A stretch of DNA of 64,000 nucleotides from Paenibacillus caseinilyticus. Its GTDB lineage: Bacteria; Bacillota; Bacilli; Paenibacillales; NBRC-103111. The stretch is from the NCBI RefSeq assembly GCF_027533645.1, contig NZ_JAQAGY010000002.1, positions 372,001 through 436,000 of the forward strand, written 5' to 3'. The notes below the pieces were generated by a model. The model made no database searches, was not told the origin of the DNA, and saw only the letters and a list, made by a program, of their open reading frames with translations. This document shows positions 45,777 through 54,589 of the stretch, piece by piece (the first letter of the stretch is position 1; every line of letters starts with the position of its first letter). The translations under genes and the position numbers were made by a program.

Positions 45777-46049
45777 TTGAATCTGCAGGATGCCTTATTT
45801 AATTGGCTTCAGATCTCACTGGTGGCCGCCGCCCGTCCGGATGACAATGCGGCTGCGGAGACCCGGGATTTCTTCGAAGTGATTTTGAGGGAGGATCATG
45901 GGCTTCAGAGCTTCTCTTATGCGCTGGATAGAGAGAGGTACCGGATTGATTACATAGCGCAGGGAGAGCCTGGGCTGCAACGGTTTGACGCGGAATTAGC
46001 GGGTGGGCTGCTTACGGATATTAATTCCAATCCGAAGTACAATGATTGA
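45777..46049 (+). CDS. hypothetical protein
   Basis: 90 residues with a TTG start at 45777 and an AGAGGA-like site inside the preceding gene's end. Soluble and slightly acidic, with ILREDHGLQSFSYALDRERYRIDYIAQGEPGLQRFDAE in its centre. No family recognised. It is likely coupled to the gene at 45336. Confidence 0.65.
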   Translation: MNLQDALFNWLQISLVAAARPDDNAAAETRDFFEVILREDHGLQSFSYALDRERYRIDYIAQGEPGLQRFDAELAGGLLTDINSNPKYND

Positions 46050-46141
46050 CATATAACGCGCCGTGTTCCGATAGAATAGATTATCCACAATCGGAAGGGA
46101 GCGATCGTGACAACTGCCGGTAGCTGGCTTGCTTTATCCTG

Positions 46142-46150
46142 TGTTATACT
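46142..46150 (+). promoter_or_regulatory. extended -10 promoter
   Basis: TGT-TATACT (46142-46150) fits an extended -10; no good -35 is visible. It starts about 30 bases before the ribosome site of the next gene. Confidence 0.45.
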
Positions 46151-46191
46151 GAATGCAGATGTAGAGATCACCTTTGGTAGGAGGGGAACCT

Positions 46192-46644
46192 ATGGCCGAA
46201 ACGATCACAGCACTTTCGGAACCACTTTCCGCACCACTACACGATGAACTCTTCGCACTCTGGGGTACGATCGACCATGGTTTCGGTTCGTCCGCTACGC
46301 ACACGCTGTCCGGGCTTATGGCCATGGACCAAGCGGCTGTCTTCTTCGCCGCGGAAGAGCGTGCCTGTGCGGCATTCGCCATGGAATGCAATCACTCTGT
46401 AGAGGTGACCCGGAAGGGCCCCGGCTCCGCACACGCCGTTTACGGACGTGCTCTGACGGTTACAGAGACGCCCCTGGGCGTACCGATCCCGCTTGCCTGC
46501 TTTGACCTCGACATCACATGGGTGCATGAGGCCCTCTTTGACGGTGCCTGCACATGCGCACCACCCCTATATGAGAAAACATACATGGAGTGCGCGGCTG
46601 AAGAGCCGGACACGCCGGTGTTTCTTGCCATGAAAAAAGCCTAG
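46192..46644 (+). CDS. hypothetical protein
   Basis: 150 residues, no family recognised. Starts MAETITALSEPLSAPLHDELFALWG after TAGGAGGGG. It has five cysteines, two of them close together (CTCAPP), and a middle section of beta type (SVEVTRKGPGSAHAVYGRALTVTETPLGVPIPLACFDLDI). No signal peptide or membrane helix. It is transcribed alone, and its stop codon lies within the arm of a terminator. Confidence 0.7.
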   Translation: MAETITALSEPLSAPLHDELFALWGTIDHGFGSSATHTLSGLMAMDQAAVFFAAEERACAAFAMECNHSVEVTRKGPGSAHAVYGRALTVTETPLGVPIPLACFDLDITWVHEALFDGACTCAPPLYEKTYMECAAEEPDTPVFLAMKKA

Positions 46645-46670
46645 ACAGCACGATGGTCTCAGGCTTTTTT
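46633..46670. terminator. terminator overlapping a stop codon
   Basis: AAAAAAGCCT-AGAC pairs with GTCT-C-AGGCTTTTTT. The A-rich arm encodes the last Lys-Lys-Ala and part of the stop codon of the upstream gene. It can work in both directions, so it also serves the converging lipoprotein gene. Confidence 0.85.
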
Positions 46671-46796
46671 AGAATATCCACAAAAGGCTTGCGTTCGCTC
46701 AAGCTCGGTTTTCCGGCACCCGCGTATGCTGTTCGAACTTACCTGCAATCGTCCTCTAGCAAGGACAGTTCTATCGTTACAAGAAATCGCTTCTTC

Positions 46797-47354
46797 TTAC
46801 AAGTTGTTGTCTGGTACTTGCGGATTCGCATTAGGCTGTGACCGGTTTGATTGGTTCGGGCTTGTATCGCGGGGAAGCTGGGGGACAATTCGACCTATGA
46901 TGGCAGCCATCTCTTGAGCAAGGCCGTTCACTCCCCGCCCTTCCCGCATATGCTCCCTAACCTGGCGCAGCCGCTGTGCCAGATCCATATCCGCTGTTAC
47001 GAGTGCGTCCACACCATACGGATCTTTTTTTAACGCCTCGGCCACAGACAGCTTGATCGTACCTACCTTTGCACGATCCATATCCTGCGGTACGTCGATG
47101 CCCACCACCGCCGTATTGCCGAACACGACGCAGTTGGCCCCTTCCACATTTGGAATGCTGGTCGCAATCTGCTCTAACCGGTCGGCGACGGCCTGGGAGT
47201 CCGTAATTTCCTTCTTCTGAGGTGCCGTTTGTTTCACTTGTACCTGCCGGTTCGCATCATCTGTCTGAGAGGGGGAAGCTCCATTCCTTGGTGATTGGTT
47301 ACAACCAGATACAGCAGCGGACAACAACAGCAGCACCGCGGCAAACTTCCTCAT
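46797..47354 (-). CDS. YhcN/YlaJ-family sporulation lipoprotein
   Basis: 185 residues. Lipoprotein signal with lipobox ending at C18 (SAAVSGC), then a Gln/Ser-rich linker and the YhcN/YlaJ domain: VADRLEQIATSIPNVEGANCVVFGNTAVVGIDVP, then KVGTIKLSVAEALKKDPYGVDALVTADMDL. Such proteins are found on the spore or forespore membrane. AAGGAAG precedes the ATG. It is divergent from the PIN-PhoH gene; in B. subtilis ylaJ and ylaK are on one strand, so the gene has been turned here. Confidence 0.88.
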   Translation of the reverse strand: MRKFAAVLLLLSAAVSGCNQSPRNGASPSQTDDANRQVQVKQTAPQKKEITDSQAVADRLEQIATSIPNVEGANCVVFGNTAVVGIDVPQDMDRAKVGTIKLSVAEALKKDPYGVDALVTADMDLAQRLRQVREHMREGRGVNGLAQEMAAIIGRIVPQLPRDTSPNQSNRSQPNANPQVPDNNL

Positions 47355-47466
47355 AGTCCATCTTCCTTTCTATACGGCATCAGCTTTGGTTAGTTTGTCC
47401 TGACGGGCTGGATCTATGTATTCTCGCTCAAGCAAAGCCAAACACCATACCTGGGAGGGACTCGCC

Positions 47467-48801
47467 ATGAAGAAAATTTATGTGCTGGATACCAATGTGC
47501 TGCTGCAGGATCCCAATGCGGTCTATGCTTTTGAAGATAATGAAGTGGTTATACCGGCGGTGGTGCTCGAAGAGATCGATTCCAAGAAGCGCAACGCCGA
47601 TGAACTGGGCCGCAATGCAAGGCACATCTCCCGGATGCTGGACGGACTCCGCAGCGGCGGCCGGCTGTTCGAAGGAATCGAGCTTCCAAGCGGCGGCAGC
47701 CTGAAAGTGGAGCTTAATCATAAAAGCTTCGCGAAGCTGCAGGAAACCTTCGCGGAAGCGACGAATGACAACCGCATACTGGCGGTAGCCCTGAATTATC
47801 ATTTGGAAGAGAAGGAAAAGCCGCAGCCGCGGCCGGTCATTCTGGTAAGTAAGGACGTGTTGGTGCGGATCAAGGCGGACGTGCTGGGCATCACAGCGGA
47901 AGACTACCTGACGGACCGGGTTGTGAATGTGGCAGGCGATATTTATTCAGGCCATCTGACCATCCATGCCCACCCTTCCGTTATCGACGAATTCTATACG
48001 TACCGGTATTTGAACGCGAATTCGCTGAATCTGGCGTACCCCCTTCACCCGCACGAGTTCGTCATTTTGAAGGACGAGATGGGCTCAAGCAAGTCTGCCC
48101 TGTTGAAGGTGGGCGGTGACGGCAAGAAGCTGGAACCGCTGTTCCTCAGCAACGACCCCATATGGGGGATCGCAGCGCGCAACGCCCAGCAGCGAATGGC
48201 GCTCGAGCTGCTTCTGAACGACGAGATTCCGCTCGTTACCCTGACGGGTAAAGCGGGTACGGGCAAGACGCTACTGACGCTGGCGGCAGGTCTGATGAAG
48301 GTGGAGGATGAACGCAAGTACAAGAAGCTGCTCATCGCAAGACCGGTGGTGCCCATGGGCAAGGATATCGGTTACCTGCCAGGCGAGAAGGAAGAGAAGC
48401 TTCGTCCCTGGATGCAGCCGATCTACGATAACCTGGAGTTTCTCTTCGATACCAAAAAGCCTGGGGACATCGACAAAGTGCTTGCCGGACTCGGCAGCAT
48501 CCAGGTCGAAGCACTCACATATATCCGGGGGCGTTCCATCCCGGGCCAGTTCATTATCATCGACGAAGCGCAGAACCTCTCGAAGCATGAGATCAAGACG
48601 ATTGTCTCACGGGTCGGAGAGGGCAGCAAGATCGTCCTGCTCGGCGATCCGGAGCAGATCGACCATCCTTATCTCGACGCTTCGAGCAACGGCCTGACCT
48701 ACGTGGTGGAGCGCTTCAAGGAGCAGGCCATCTCCGGCCATATCATGCTCGAACGCGGCGAACGCTCCCATCTTGCCCAGCTGGCGGCAGATTTGCTGTA
48801 G
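47467..48801 (+). CDS. PIN domain-PhoH ATPase (YlaK type)
   Basis: 444 residues, PhoH2 architecture. An N-terminal PIN ribonuclease domain (YVLDTNVLLQDP, with acidic residues in VVLEEIDSKK) is joined to a PhoH P-loop ATPase (GKAGTGKT 261-268; RPVVPMGKDIGYLPG; DEAQNLSKHEIKTIV). PhoH2 proteins unwind and cleave RNA in an ATP-dependent way. ATG 47467 follows GGGAGG; an upstream in-frame start lacks support. This is the second PhoH-domain protein in the window besides the one at 19260. Confidence 0.94.
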   Translation: MKKIYVLDTNVLLQDPNAVYAFEDNEVVIPAVVLEEIDSKKRNADELGRNARHISRMLDGLRSGGRLFEGIELPSGGSLKVELNHKSFAKLQETFAEATNDNRILAVALNYHLEEKEKPQPRPVILVSKDVLVRIKADVLGITAEDYLTDRVVNVAGDIYSGHLTIHAHPSVIDEFYTYRYLNANSLNLAYPLHPHEFVILKDEMGSSKSALLKVGGDGKKLEPLFLSNDPIWGIAARNAQQRMALELLLNDEIPLVTLTGKAGTGKTLLTLAAGLMKVEDERKYKKLLIARPVVPMGKDIGYLPGEKEEKLRPWMQPIYDNLEFLFDTKKPGDIDKVLAGLGSIQVEALTYIRGRSIPGQFIIIDEAQNLSKHEIKTIVSRVGEGSKIVLLGDPEQIDHPYLDASSNGLTYVVERFKEQAISGHIMLERGERSHLAQLAADLL

Positions 48802-48852
48802 GCGGCGGAGAACCGGACTTCCCCCGTCAACAGAGCAGAGAGCGTTACAAGA

Positions 48853-48895
48853 CAAAGCCCCTTTCCCGCGGGTCCCCGCCGGGAAAGGGGCTTTG
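48853..48895. terminator. terminator after the PIN-PhoH gene
   Basis: CAAAGCCCCTTTCCCG (48853-48868) and CGGGAAAGGGGCTTTG (48880-48895) form a perfect 16-bp stem. There is no long T tract. It lies between converging genes. Confidence 0.75.
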
Positions 48896-48986
48896 CTATG
48901 TCGCAGATTATACCCTGACCGCTGACACTGACGGACCAGGACAAGTAGAGGTGCAGGGCACAGCTCCAGAGGGAGGCCGCTATGCC

Positions 48987-49508
48987 TCATGCCTCTGCGG
49001 GCCGGTGAAGCCAAACGGCTCTGCAGCCATAGGCCCGGGCTATGCCTTCGGCCAGCTCCGCCTGGTGGGCTTGTACGGCGTAGACGGGGTCTCCTGCATC
49101 CTCCAACCAATCGGCCAGCAGGTGTTCCTGAAGCTGCAGGACGGCCTGTGAGGGTTCGCTGGGGCGGCCTGTCTCCGCTTCCGGTTCAAGCCGGAAGCAA
49201 GCAAGGAAGCCGGCAGGGATATAGGCTCGTTCCAGGCGGCTGAGAAATCCGTAATCGCTGAACTCCGGATACGTATGCACAGGGGAGGGCAGCTGCAGCA
49301 CCTCTTCGAATTCGTAGGGTACCGCATACTTCTGCATCAGCGGAACGGCAGCGTCGCGGTCGTCTGCCGAGGCGAAGATGAGCGTTTCTTTCTCCCGGTC
49401 CAGAAGCCGGGTCCGTCCGGCAAGGCCCTTCACGATCTGGGCATAATAGCCGGCTCGTTGATCCTCCGGGAGCTCCATATGCAGGGCATAGGCAAGGGTT
49501 AACGGCAT
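48987..49508 (-). CDS. hypothetical protein
   Basis: 173 residues from ATG 49508 (MPLTLAYALHMELPEDQRAGYYAQIV), preceded by AAAGGAT; an upstream ATG at 49550 would add 14 residues. The protein looks soluble and helical. YEFEEVLQLPSPVHTYPEFSDYGFLSRLERAYIPAGF is its most distinctive part. No family recognised. First of three minus-strand genes of unknown function in this stretch. Confidence 0.65.
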   Translation of the reverse strand: MPLTLAYALHMELPEDQRAGYYAQIVKGLAGRTRLLDREKETLIFASADDRDAAVPLMQKYAVPYEFEEVLQLPSPVHTYPEFSDYGFLSRLERAYIPAGFLACFRLEPEAETGRPSEPSQAVLQLQEHLLADWLEDAGDPVYAVQAHQAELAEGIARAYGCRAVWLHRPAEA

Positions 49509-49611
49509 GGGCGGGCACGATCCTTTCGGGAGCGGAGGGAGGCGGTGCACAGTTCCGCTGTGTCATGATTCCATTATGCGGCACAAAAGCCGGCTGCCGC
49601 AACCCATCAGG

Positions 49612-50742
49612 TTACAGTGCCAGCTTCAGGATAATATTCAGCTTGCCTGTCTCCAGCTTCACGCCCGCCGTCTGAAATTTCAGGAAAGGAGAGGGGACGA
49701 GCTGAGGATAGATGCCAAGGTCAAATTCCTTCTCGAACGCCTCGATGGTCGTGTCGGGCAGTTGAAAGCCGTTATACTCCAGCTTCTCGGTCCGAAAACG
49801 AATGTAGGGTTTCTCCGGATCCCCGCCTTTGAGCGCCATCTCATAGCGGCCTTCCAGGCTTACTTCCGTATGATCCCGGGTACCGGCCGCCGTAATCCGG
49901 CCCTCCCCGAAACGAAAACGGATATCCCGGAACAGTTCGTTCTTCTCCAGCAGAAAGCTGTTGAGCTCCGAGTCCGTAATCCCGAAGGAAGCGTTCAATC
50001 CATCCAGCGTCAGCTGTCCTTTGGAGCCCGCGCCTGCCGGCCCGGCCGGGTTCATGACGGCGTCCGGCAGTTCCTTCATGGCCTGCGCCAGAGCGCGGAA
50101 GTAAGTGCGGAAAAGCGGAATGCCTTCCTCGCGCCAAGCTTCGCTCAGCTTCTGCATCTCGAGCTGTACTTGCCCCGCCTCGGATGACCTCGCGAGCCCG
50201 GCGTTCACTTCCTCTTGGAGGGCGGCGAGCCGGGCCCGCTGCTGCACATAGCGTTCCTTCGTTTCGGCCAGCCGGCGACTGTCCTCTTGCAGTTCGGCTC
50301 TGCGCCGCTTCAACTCCTCCCATGCCGCCGTATGCCGGCTTAAGGCTTCCCGGTCACGGGCTAGGATGGTCTGGAGGTACTCCATGACCGTCAGCACATC
50401 CCGGAAGGACCGCACGGAGAAGAGCAGCCCCCACAGCGAGTCGCGCTCTCCCGTATCGTAAGCGCGGATTACTCTTGCCGCATGCTTCTTAGCCTGGTCG
50501 GAAGCGGTTTTCGCCTTCTCGATCTCCTGTCCGGCTTCCGCGACCTTCTCCTGCAGGCTGGTTTCCTCTACGGCGATTCGGGCGATCTCCTGATCGATTT
50601 CGTAGACGTGCAGCCCTTTTTGAAGGAGCTGCTTGTCCTCGGCCGACATCTCCGTGCGGAGCTCCCCGGCATGGGCTGTTCCCCAGCCTGCCGCTATACC
50701 GGCTAGAAGTGTACCTGTCCATATCCATGTTCGCCACTTCAC
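49612..50742 (-). CDS. exported coiled-coil protein
   Basis: 376 residues from GTG 50742, which has GGAGGG 8 bases before it; ATG 50757 is part of that site and less likely. A signal peptide (about 5-25, ending AHAGE) is followed by two long coiled coils (about 30-95 and 120-190) around a segment (GLLFSVRSFRDVLTVMEYLQTI) that strongly resembles the N-terminal coiled coil of PcsB/CwlO-type cell-wall regulators. The C-terminal part (about 235-376) is a beta-rich domain, possibly lipid-binding (DUF2140- or LolA-like). No peptidase domain. It may act on cell-wall hydrolases through FtsEX, by inference. Confidence 0.7.
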   Translation of the reverse strand: MKWRTWIWTGTLLAGIAAGWGTAHAGELRTEMSAEDKQLLQKGLHVYEIDQEIARIAVEETSLQEKVAEAGQEIEKAKTASDQAKKHAARVIRAYDTGERDSLWGLLFSVRSFRDVLTVMEYLQTILARDREALSRHTAAWEELKRRRAELQEDSRRLAETKERYVQQRARLAALQEEVNAGLARSSEAGQVQLEMQKLSEAWREEGIPLFRTYFRALAQAMKELPDAVMNPAGPAGAGSKGQLTLDGLNASFGITDSELNSFLLEKNELFRDIRFRFGEGRITAAGTRDHTEVSLEGRYEMALKGGDPEKPYIRFRTEKLEYNGFQLPDTTIEAFEKEFDLGIYPQLVPSPFLKFQTAGVKLETGKLNIILKLAL

Positions 50743-50844
50743 CGCATGTCCCTCCATCCCTTATAGAATAAGAGTATCGGAGGATTTTGGAATTCATGAC
50801 AACAAAATTCCTGACAAAGCGAACAGAGCCGGAGGGGCGGTGGT

Positions 50845-51762
50845 TTAACGGACTGCCGGCTGCCCTTGGAGCAGGTCGCTCGCACTCTTGACTTTATCCG
50901 GAACGTTCCGCGTGAAGGCCGCAGGCTGATTGATGTCGGTCGTATGATAAGTCCAAGCGAGGGCGTGTTGGTTGTCCGGATGAGTGTCGGTTGTGAAGAA
51001 GAGTCTGCCCTCCTGTCCTTCGAGGAAGCCCTGTGCATCGATATCCAGAGCGATAGATCCGGGGGCTTTCAGATTGAGCAAGCCGGCGGATTTCTTCCAC
51101 TGGTCGGTCTGCGCCGGGCTCCCGAGTCCGTTCTTGACGAGTTCGTCGAGCAGAGCCGGCACGATGCCCGTTACATAGGCTTCAACGTCCTCCCGGTTGT
51201 TGTCCGTAATCCGGATGTCCATGCGTTTGCCGCCGGTATTGGCAGGGGGGCCCTCTTCGTCAATCCAACCGGCATTGAGGCCTTCCAGCAGACGCCGGTT
51301 CATCAGGGCGGAGAGGTGTCCGGTATCTTTAAGCCGCTCCGGCTGCTGCAGAGAAAACATCAGGTATTCGTCGGGTGCATTCAAAGCTGGCAAGTGGATA
51401 TAGAGTTTGTTATCTTGGAGAAGAAGCGGGAGCTTGATGGGTTCTTCCGCATCCTTGGGCTTGATGGTGATATCGGCTTCCACACGGACGGGCTCCTCCA
51501 AGGAGGTCACTCCTTTATATTCGATCGAAGCTTCTTTGAAGAGGGACAGCATGGCTGTAGTCAGCGGAGGCAGTCCTTCGAACAAGGAGGGATGAAGTGC
51601 AAGCTCGGCATGGCCGGAGAAGCGGTAGGTCTTGATTTCCTCTTGCTTGGAAGCGGCCTGCATAAGCTCTTGTTTCAGCTGATCGTGATCAGTGCAGCCG
51701 GAGGCAAGCAGCAGAGCCGCTCCCATGGTGAGCGTACGCAGCAGCGCGGCGGATGTATTCAA
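50845..51762 (-). CDS. lipoprotein of unknown function
   Basis: 305 residues, TTG start at 51762 after AAGGAGTGA. Lipobox LLASGC with C23. The mature part begins with a helix and then alternates strands (KTYRFSGHAELAL, VRVEADITIK, PIKLPLLLQDNKLYIHLP), a LolA/LppX-like pattern suggesting a hydrophobic pocket. It lies 100 bases upstream of the coiled-coil exported protein on the same strand, and the two may be expressed together. Confidence 0.75.
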   Translation of the reverse strand: MNTSAALLRTLTMGAALLLASGCTDHDQLKQELMQAASKQEEIKTYRFSGHAELALHPSLFEGLPPLTTAMLSLFKEASIEYKGVTSLEEPVRVEADITIKPKDAEEPIKLPLLLQDNKLYIHLPALNAPDEYLMFSLQQPERLKDTGHLSALMNRRLLEGLNAGWIDEEGPPANTGGKRMDIRITDNNREDVEAYVTGIVPALLDELVKNGLGSPAQTDQWKKSAGLLNLKAPGSIALDIDAQGFLEGQEGRLFFTTDTHPDNQHALAWTYHTTDINQPAAFTRNVPDKVKSASDLLQGQPAVR

Positions 51763-51881
51763 AAAAGGTCACTCCTTCTTGGTATGAAGCGATAGTGGGA
51801 ATGAAAAGCCCCTCAGGCCCTCATCTATTATAAAGAACGAATAGGGGTTTGTCTTGGGTATTATTGGGGAGGTTGGTGTCC

Positions 51882-53036
51882 ATGTTTTTTTTATCACATG
51901 GGGGGCAGGAAGACGGGAACAAACCGGCGTACGGGCCGCTGCTTGGTCTGATCCGGGAGCGGATGGCTAGGGAAGGAGGCGTGATCTCCTTCCGGGATTA
52001 TATGCAGATGTGCCTATATCAAGAAGAGCTCGGGTATTACATGAGAGAGGAGGAGAAGATTGGCCGCCGCGGTGATTTCTATACGGCCGCTTCAGTAGGG
52101 AGCCTGCTTGGCGAGTCGATCGCCGCTTATGCAGCTGGGTTCGCTGCAGAGAGGCAGGTAGGCTGGACACTGGCCGAGTGGGGTGGAGGCAGCGGCCGGC
52201 TCGCGGGACAAGTGCTGGACTCGCTGCAGGGGGAGTACCCGGCGTTATACGAACGGATGACCTTCGTCAGCGTGGAGACGAGCCCGTATCACCGTAAGCT
52301 GCAGGCTGCCGCTTGGGAAGCCCATCGGAGCCGCGTCCGCTTCATGAGCGAAGAGGAGTGGCTGGGCGGGGGGCAATGGCCGCACGCGCTGGTCTACTCG
52401 AACGAGCTGCCGGATGCCATGCCGGTATACCGCGTCATCCGCCGGGGCTCCGAATGGCATGAGCTGGCCGTAGGATGGGATGAGGCGGCAGGACGGCTGA
52501 CCGAGGTGGAGAGGCCTGTCGGGGAAGGGGAGCTTAGACGCTTCGTGGAACGGGAGGCGCTGCCGCTGCGGGAGGGACAGCGCTTCGAAGTTCCGCTCGA
52601 TGCTTTGGCTTGGCTGCGGCGGTTGGCAGGATCGATCGCGGCGGGCAGCACCGTGCTCACCATCGATTACGGCTGCGAACGAGAAGAGCTCTATGCGCAG
52701 CACCGTATGAACGGGACGCTGCTCTGCTACCGCGCTCATCAGGCTTCGGACACGCCGCTCGAGGAGCCCGGCAGCCGGGATATCACTTCGCATGCCAACT
52801 TCAGCGCGCTGATCGATGAGGGGCTCCGCAGCGGGCTTATGGCGGAGGCGCTTCTGACGCAGAAGGAATTCCTTGTGCGGTATGGAGAGGCGCTGGGTAA
52901 ACTGCAGGACCACGAAGCGAGAGATCCGTTCTCCGCAGCGGCACGGCGCAACCGCGCAATCCGGCAGCTGCTGCTCAGTGACGGGATGGGCGAGCTGTTC
53001 CAGGTATTGATCCAAAAAAAAGGTGAACCGCGCTGA
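51882..53036 (+). CDS. SAM-dependent methyltransferase, MidA/NDUFAF7 family
   Basis: 384-residue COG1565 protein. The N-terminal SFRDYMQMCLYQEELGYYMREEEKIGRRGDFYTAASVG is the family signature, followed by the SAM motif LAEWGGGSGRLAG and YSNELPDAMPV. Mitochondrial relatives methylate an arginine in complex I; the bacterial substrate is unknown. I chose ATG 51882 with GGGAGG upstream over in-frame starts at 51849. The end of the gene lies in a terminator arm. Confidence 0.9.
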   Translation: MFFLSHGGQEDGNKPAYGPLLGLIRERMAREGGVISFRDYMQMCLYQEELGYYMREEEKIGRRGDFYTAASVGSLLGESIAAYAAGFAAERQVGWTLAEWGGGSGRLAGQVLDSLQGEYPALYERMTFVSVETSPYHRKLQAAAWEAHRSRVRFMSEEEWLGGGQWPHALVYSNELPDAMPVYRVIRRGSEWHELAVGWDEAAGRLTEVERPVGEGELRRFVEREALPLREGQRFEVPLDALAWLRRLAGSIAAGSTVLTIDYGCEREELYAQHRMNGTLLCYRAHQASDTPLEEPGSRDITSHANFSALIDEGLRSGLMAEALLTQKEFLVRYGEALGKLQDHEARDPFSAAARRNRAIRQLLLSDGMGELFQVLIQKKGEPR

Positions 53037-53060
53037 AGAGAGCGGTTCACCTTTTTTTTG
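53013..53060. terminator. terminator overlapping the methyltransferase stop codon
   Basis: AAAAAAAGGTGAACCGC pairs with GCGGTTCACCTTTTTTTT. The first arm codes for the last residues of the methyltransferase (KKGEPR). Usable from both sides, so it may also stop the converging DUF2626 gene. Confidence 0.9.
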
Positions 53061-53193
53061 GACTGACAGACCGTTTCATTCGCTATCGCTCATGTGCCGG
53101 TGCCCGTCATTCGTGATAAATGCGCACCGCTCCTCACGGAAGGCACCGTCATTTATCTTATCATCCGAAACCGAAGGCGTCGGAGGGTTTGTC

Positions 53194-53424
53194 CTACACG
53201 TGCATTTTGAAGAAGGACCAATACGTGAACCCTGTAAACGACAGGATCATGTATCCCCAGAAAATCAATATGTAGGCACGTTCGGACAATTTCATGTATC
53301 CTAAGAGCATGAAAATCGCCGTTTGGGCAAAAAAGATCAATGCCATCGGGATAAAGTCGCCGGCGAGCGCCGCGAGCCCGATCACAAGTGTCCAAAAGCC
53401 AAGAACACGAAACATGCGATCCAT
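53194..53424 (-). CDS. DUF2626 membrane protein (YqgY-like)
   Basis: 76 residues, nearly all in three hydrophobic helices: MDRMFRVLGFWTLVIGLAALAG, ALIFFAQTAIFMLLGYMKL, and ILIFWGYMILSFTGFTYWSFF. It matches the DUF2626 family of Bacillales (YqgY). Function unknown. GAGAGGGGG precedes the ATG. Confidence 0.88.
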   Translation of the reverse strand: MDRMFRVLGFWTLVIGLAALAGDFIPMALIFFAQTAIFMLLGYMKLSERAYILIFWGYMILSFTGFTYWSFFKMHV

Positions 53425-53623
53425 CCTGCATCCCCCTCTCTTCAGTCAACATTACCAAACTTTACGTACTAACCAACATTATAGCGAAAGCACCCTTCAG
53501 TGTAAATCCGCAAACCGTGACGATTTTAAGTCATTTGGGGAGGACTTCTTCCTTAGCGTATCCTTTTTCGACGGGAATGATGTATGGCCGGCTGTAAAAT
53601 TGGCAATACAAAATACTAGAAAA

Positions 53624-53654
53624 GTATTCTATGAACTCTACCATGGGCATAGAG
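53624..53654 (+). promoter_or_regulatory. possible sigma-F/G promoter of rsfA
   Basis: GTATT (53624-53628), 16 bases, GGGCATAGAG (53645-53654), near the sigma-F/G consensus GYATA-N16-GGNNANANT. B. subtilis rsfA is expressed in the forespore. No other gene is supported in 53425-53733. Confidence 0.35.
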
Positions 53655-53733
53655 ATAAAGTAACGCAACACATTCATGCAGCAACGATCATAGATGTGGG
53701 GAAAACGCCCCCGGGGTTAGGAGGACGGCTTCG

Positions 53734-54381
53734 ATGACGGCCATTAGACAAGACGCTTGGAGCGAAGAAGACGATTTGATCTTGGCGGAGGTGACACTCC
53801 GGCATATTCGCGAAGGGAGCACGCAGCTCTCCGCCTTCGAAGAAGTCGGCGAGAAGATCGGCAGAACGGCTGCTGCCTGCGGATTCCGCTGGAATTCATT
53901 TGTCCGCAAAAAATATGACGCGGCTATCGGTATCGCCAAAGCCCAGCGCCAAAAGCGCAATCAGCACAAGAAGCAGGCGGCCCCGGTATTTGCAACCGTG
54001 GCATCGGGTGCGGCCGCCACGTTGGCGGAATCCGGAGGACGCAGCGAAGGATTCGTTGAAGAGCTCTCCGTTGATGCGGTGATCCGCTTCTTGCGCCAAT
54101 GGAAGGGCAGCTATCAGGAGATGGCCCGTCATATCCGCCAGCTCGAGAAAGAGCTCGGAGACAAACAGGATGAGCTGGATCGTCTGCGCCGGGTCAATGA
54201 TGAGCTCAGCCGGCAGGTGAACGATACCGCTACGGATTACCGGGTAGTGAATGATGATTACAAAGCACTCATTCAGATCATGGACCGTGCCCGTAAGCTG
54301 GCGTTCCTGACGGAAGAAGAGGAAGAGAATAAGGCCCGCTTCAAGATGGACGAGAATGGGAACTTGGAGCGGATCGAGTAG
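53734..54381 (+). CDS. rsfA: RsfA-family transcriptional regulator
   Basis: 215 residues. The Myb/SANT-like N-terminal domain ([24 protein letters not shown] and [17 protein letters not shown], 5-65) binds DNA, and a C-terminal coiled coil (about 125-190; [24 protein letters not shown]) follows. RsfA modulates forespore-specific sigma-F genes in B. subtilis. ATG 53734 follows GGAGG. A terminator closes the gene. Confidence 0.9.
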   Translation: MTAIRQDAWSEEDDLILAEVTLRHIREGSTQLSAFEEVGEKIGRTAAACGFRWNSFVRKKYDAAIGIAKAQRQKRNQHKKQAAPVFATVASGAAATLAESGGRSEGFVEELSVDAVIRFLRQWKGSYQEMARHIRQLEKELGDKQDELDRLRRVNDELSRQVNDTATDYRVVNDDYKALIQIMDRARKLAFLTEEEEENKARFKMDENGNLERIE

Positions 54382-54443
54382 CAAGATCTATGGATCGGCA
54401 AGAAACGCATACATACCCCACATGAAAGAAAGTATACGTAACT

Positions 54444-54492
54444 GGCTCCCGACCATGCGCTCTGCGCTGGATGTCCGGGGGCTTTTTGTTGT
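54444..54492 (+). terminator. rsfA terminator
   Basis: GGCTCCC..GCGC pairs with GCGC..GGGGGC with internal mismatches, followed by TTTTTGTTGTT. Confidence 0.55.
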
Positions 54493-54589
54493 TACACAAA
54501 AGCAGGGCGCGGCTGGCGAGTGTAGCAATCCGGGGGGGCGATTTGCTATGATGAACCTCATCAAAGCGAAAGAACGGGAGGCAGTCCGC

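Noticed and set aside
53294-53737. 147-codon open frame between DUF2626 and rsfA
   Set aside because: Overlaps the opposite-strand DUF2626 gene, ends inside the start of rsfA, has no ribosome site and no recognisable domain.
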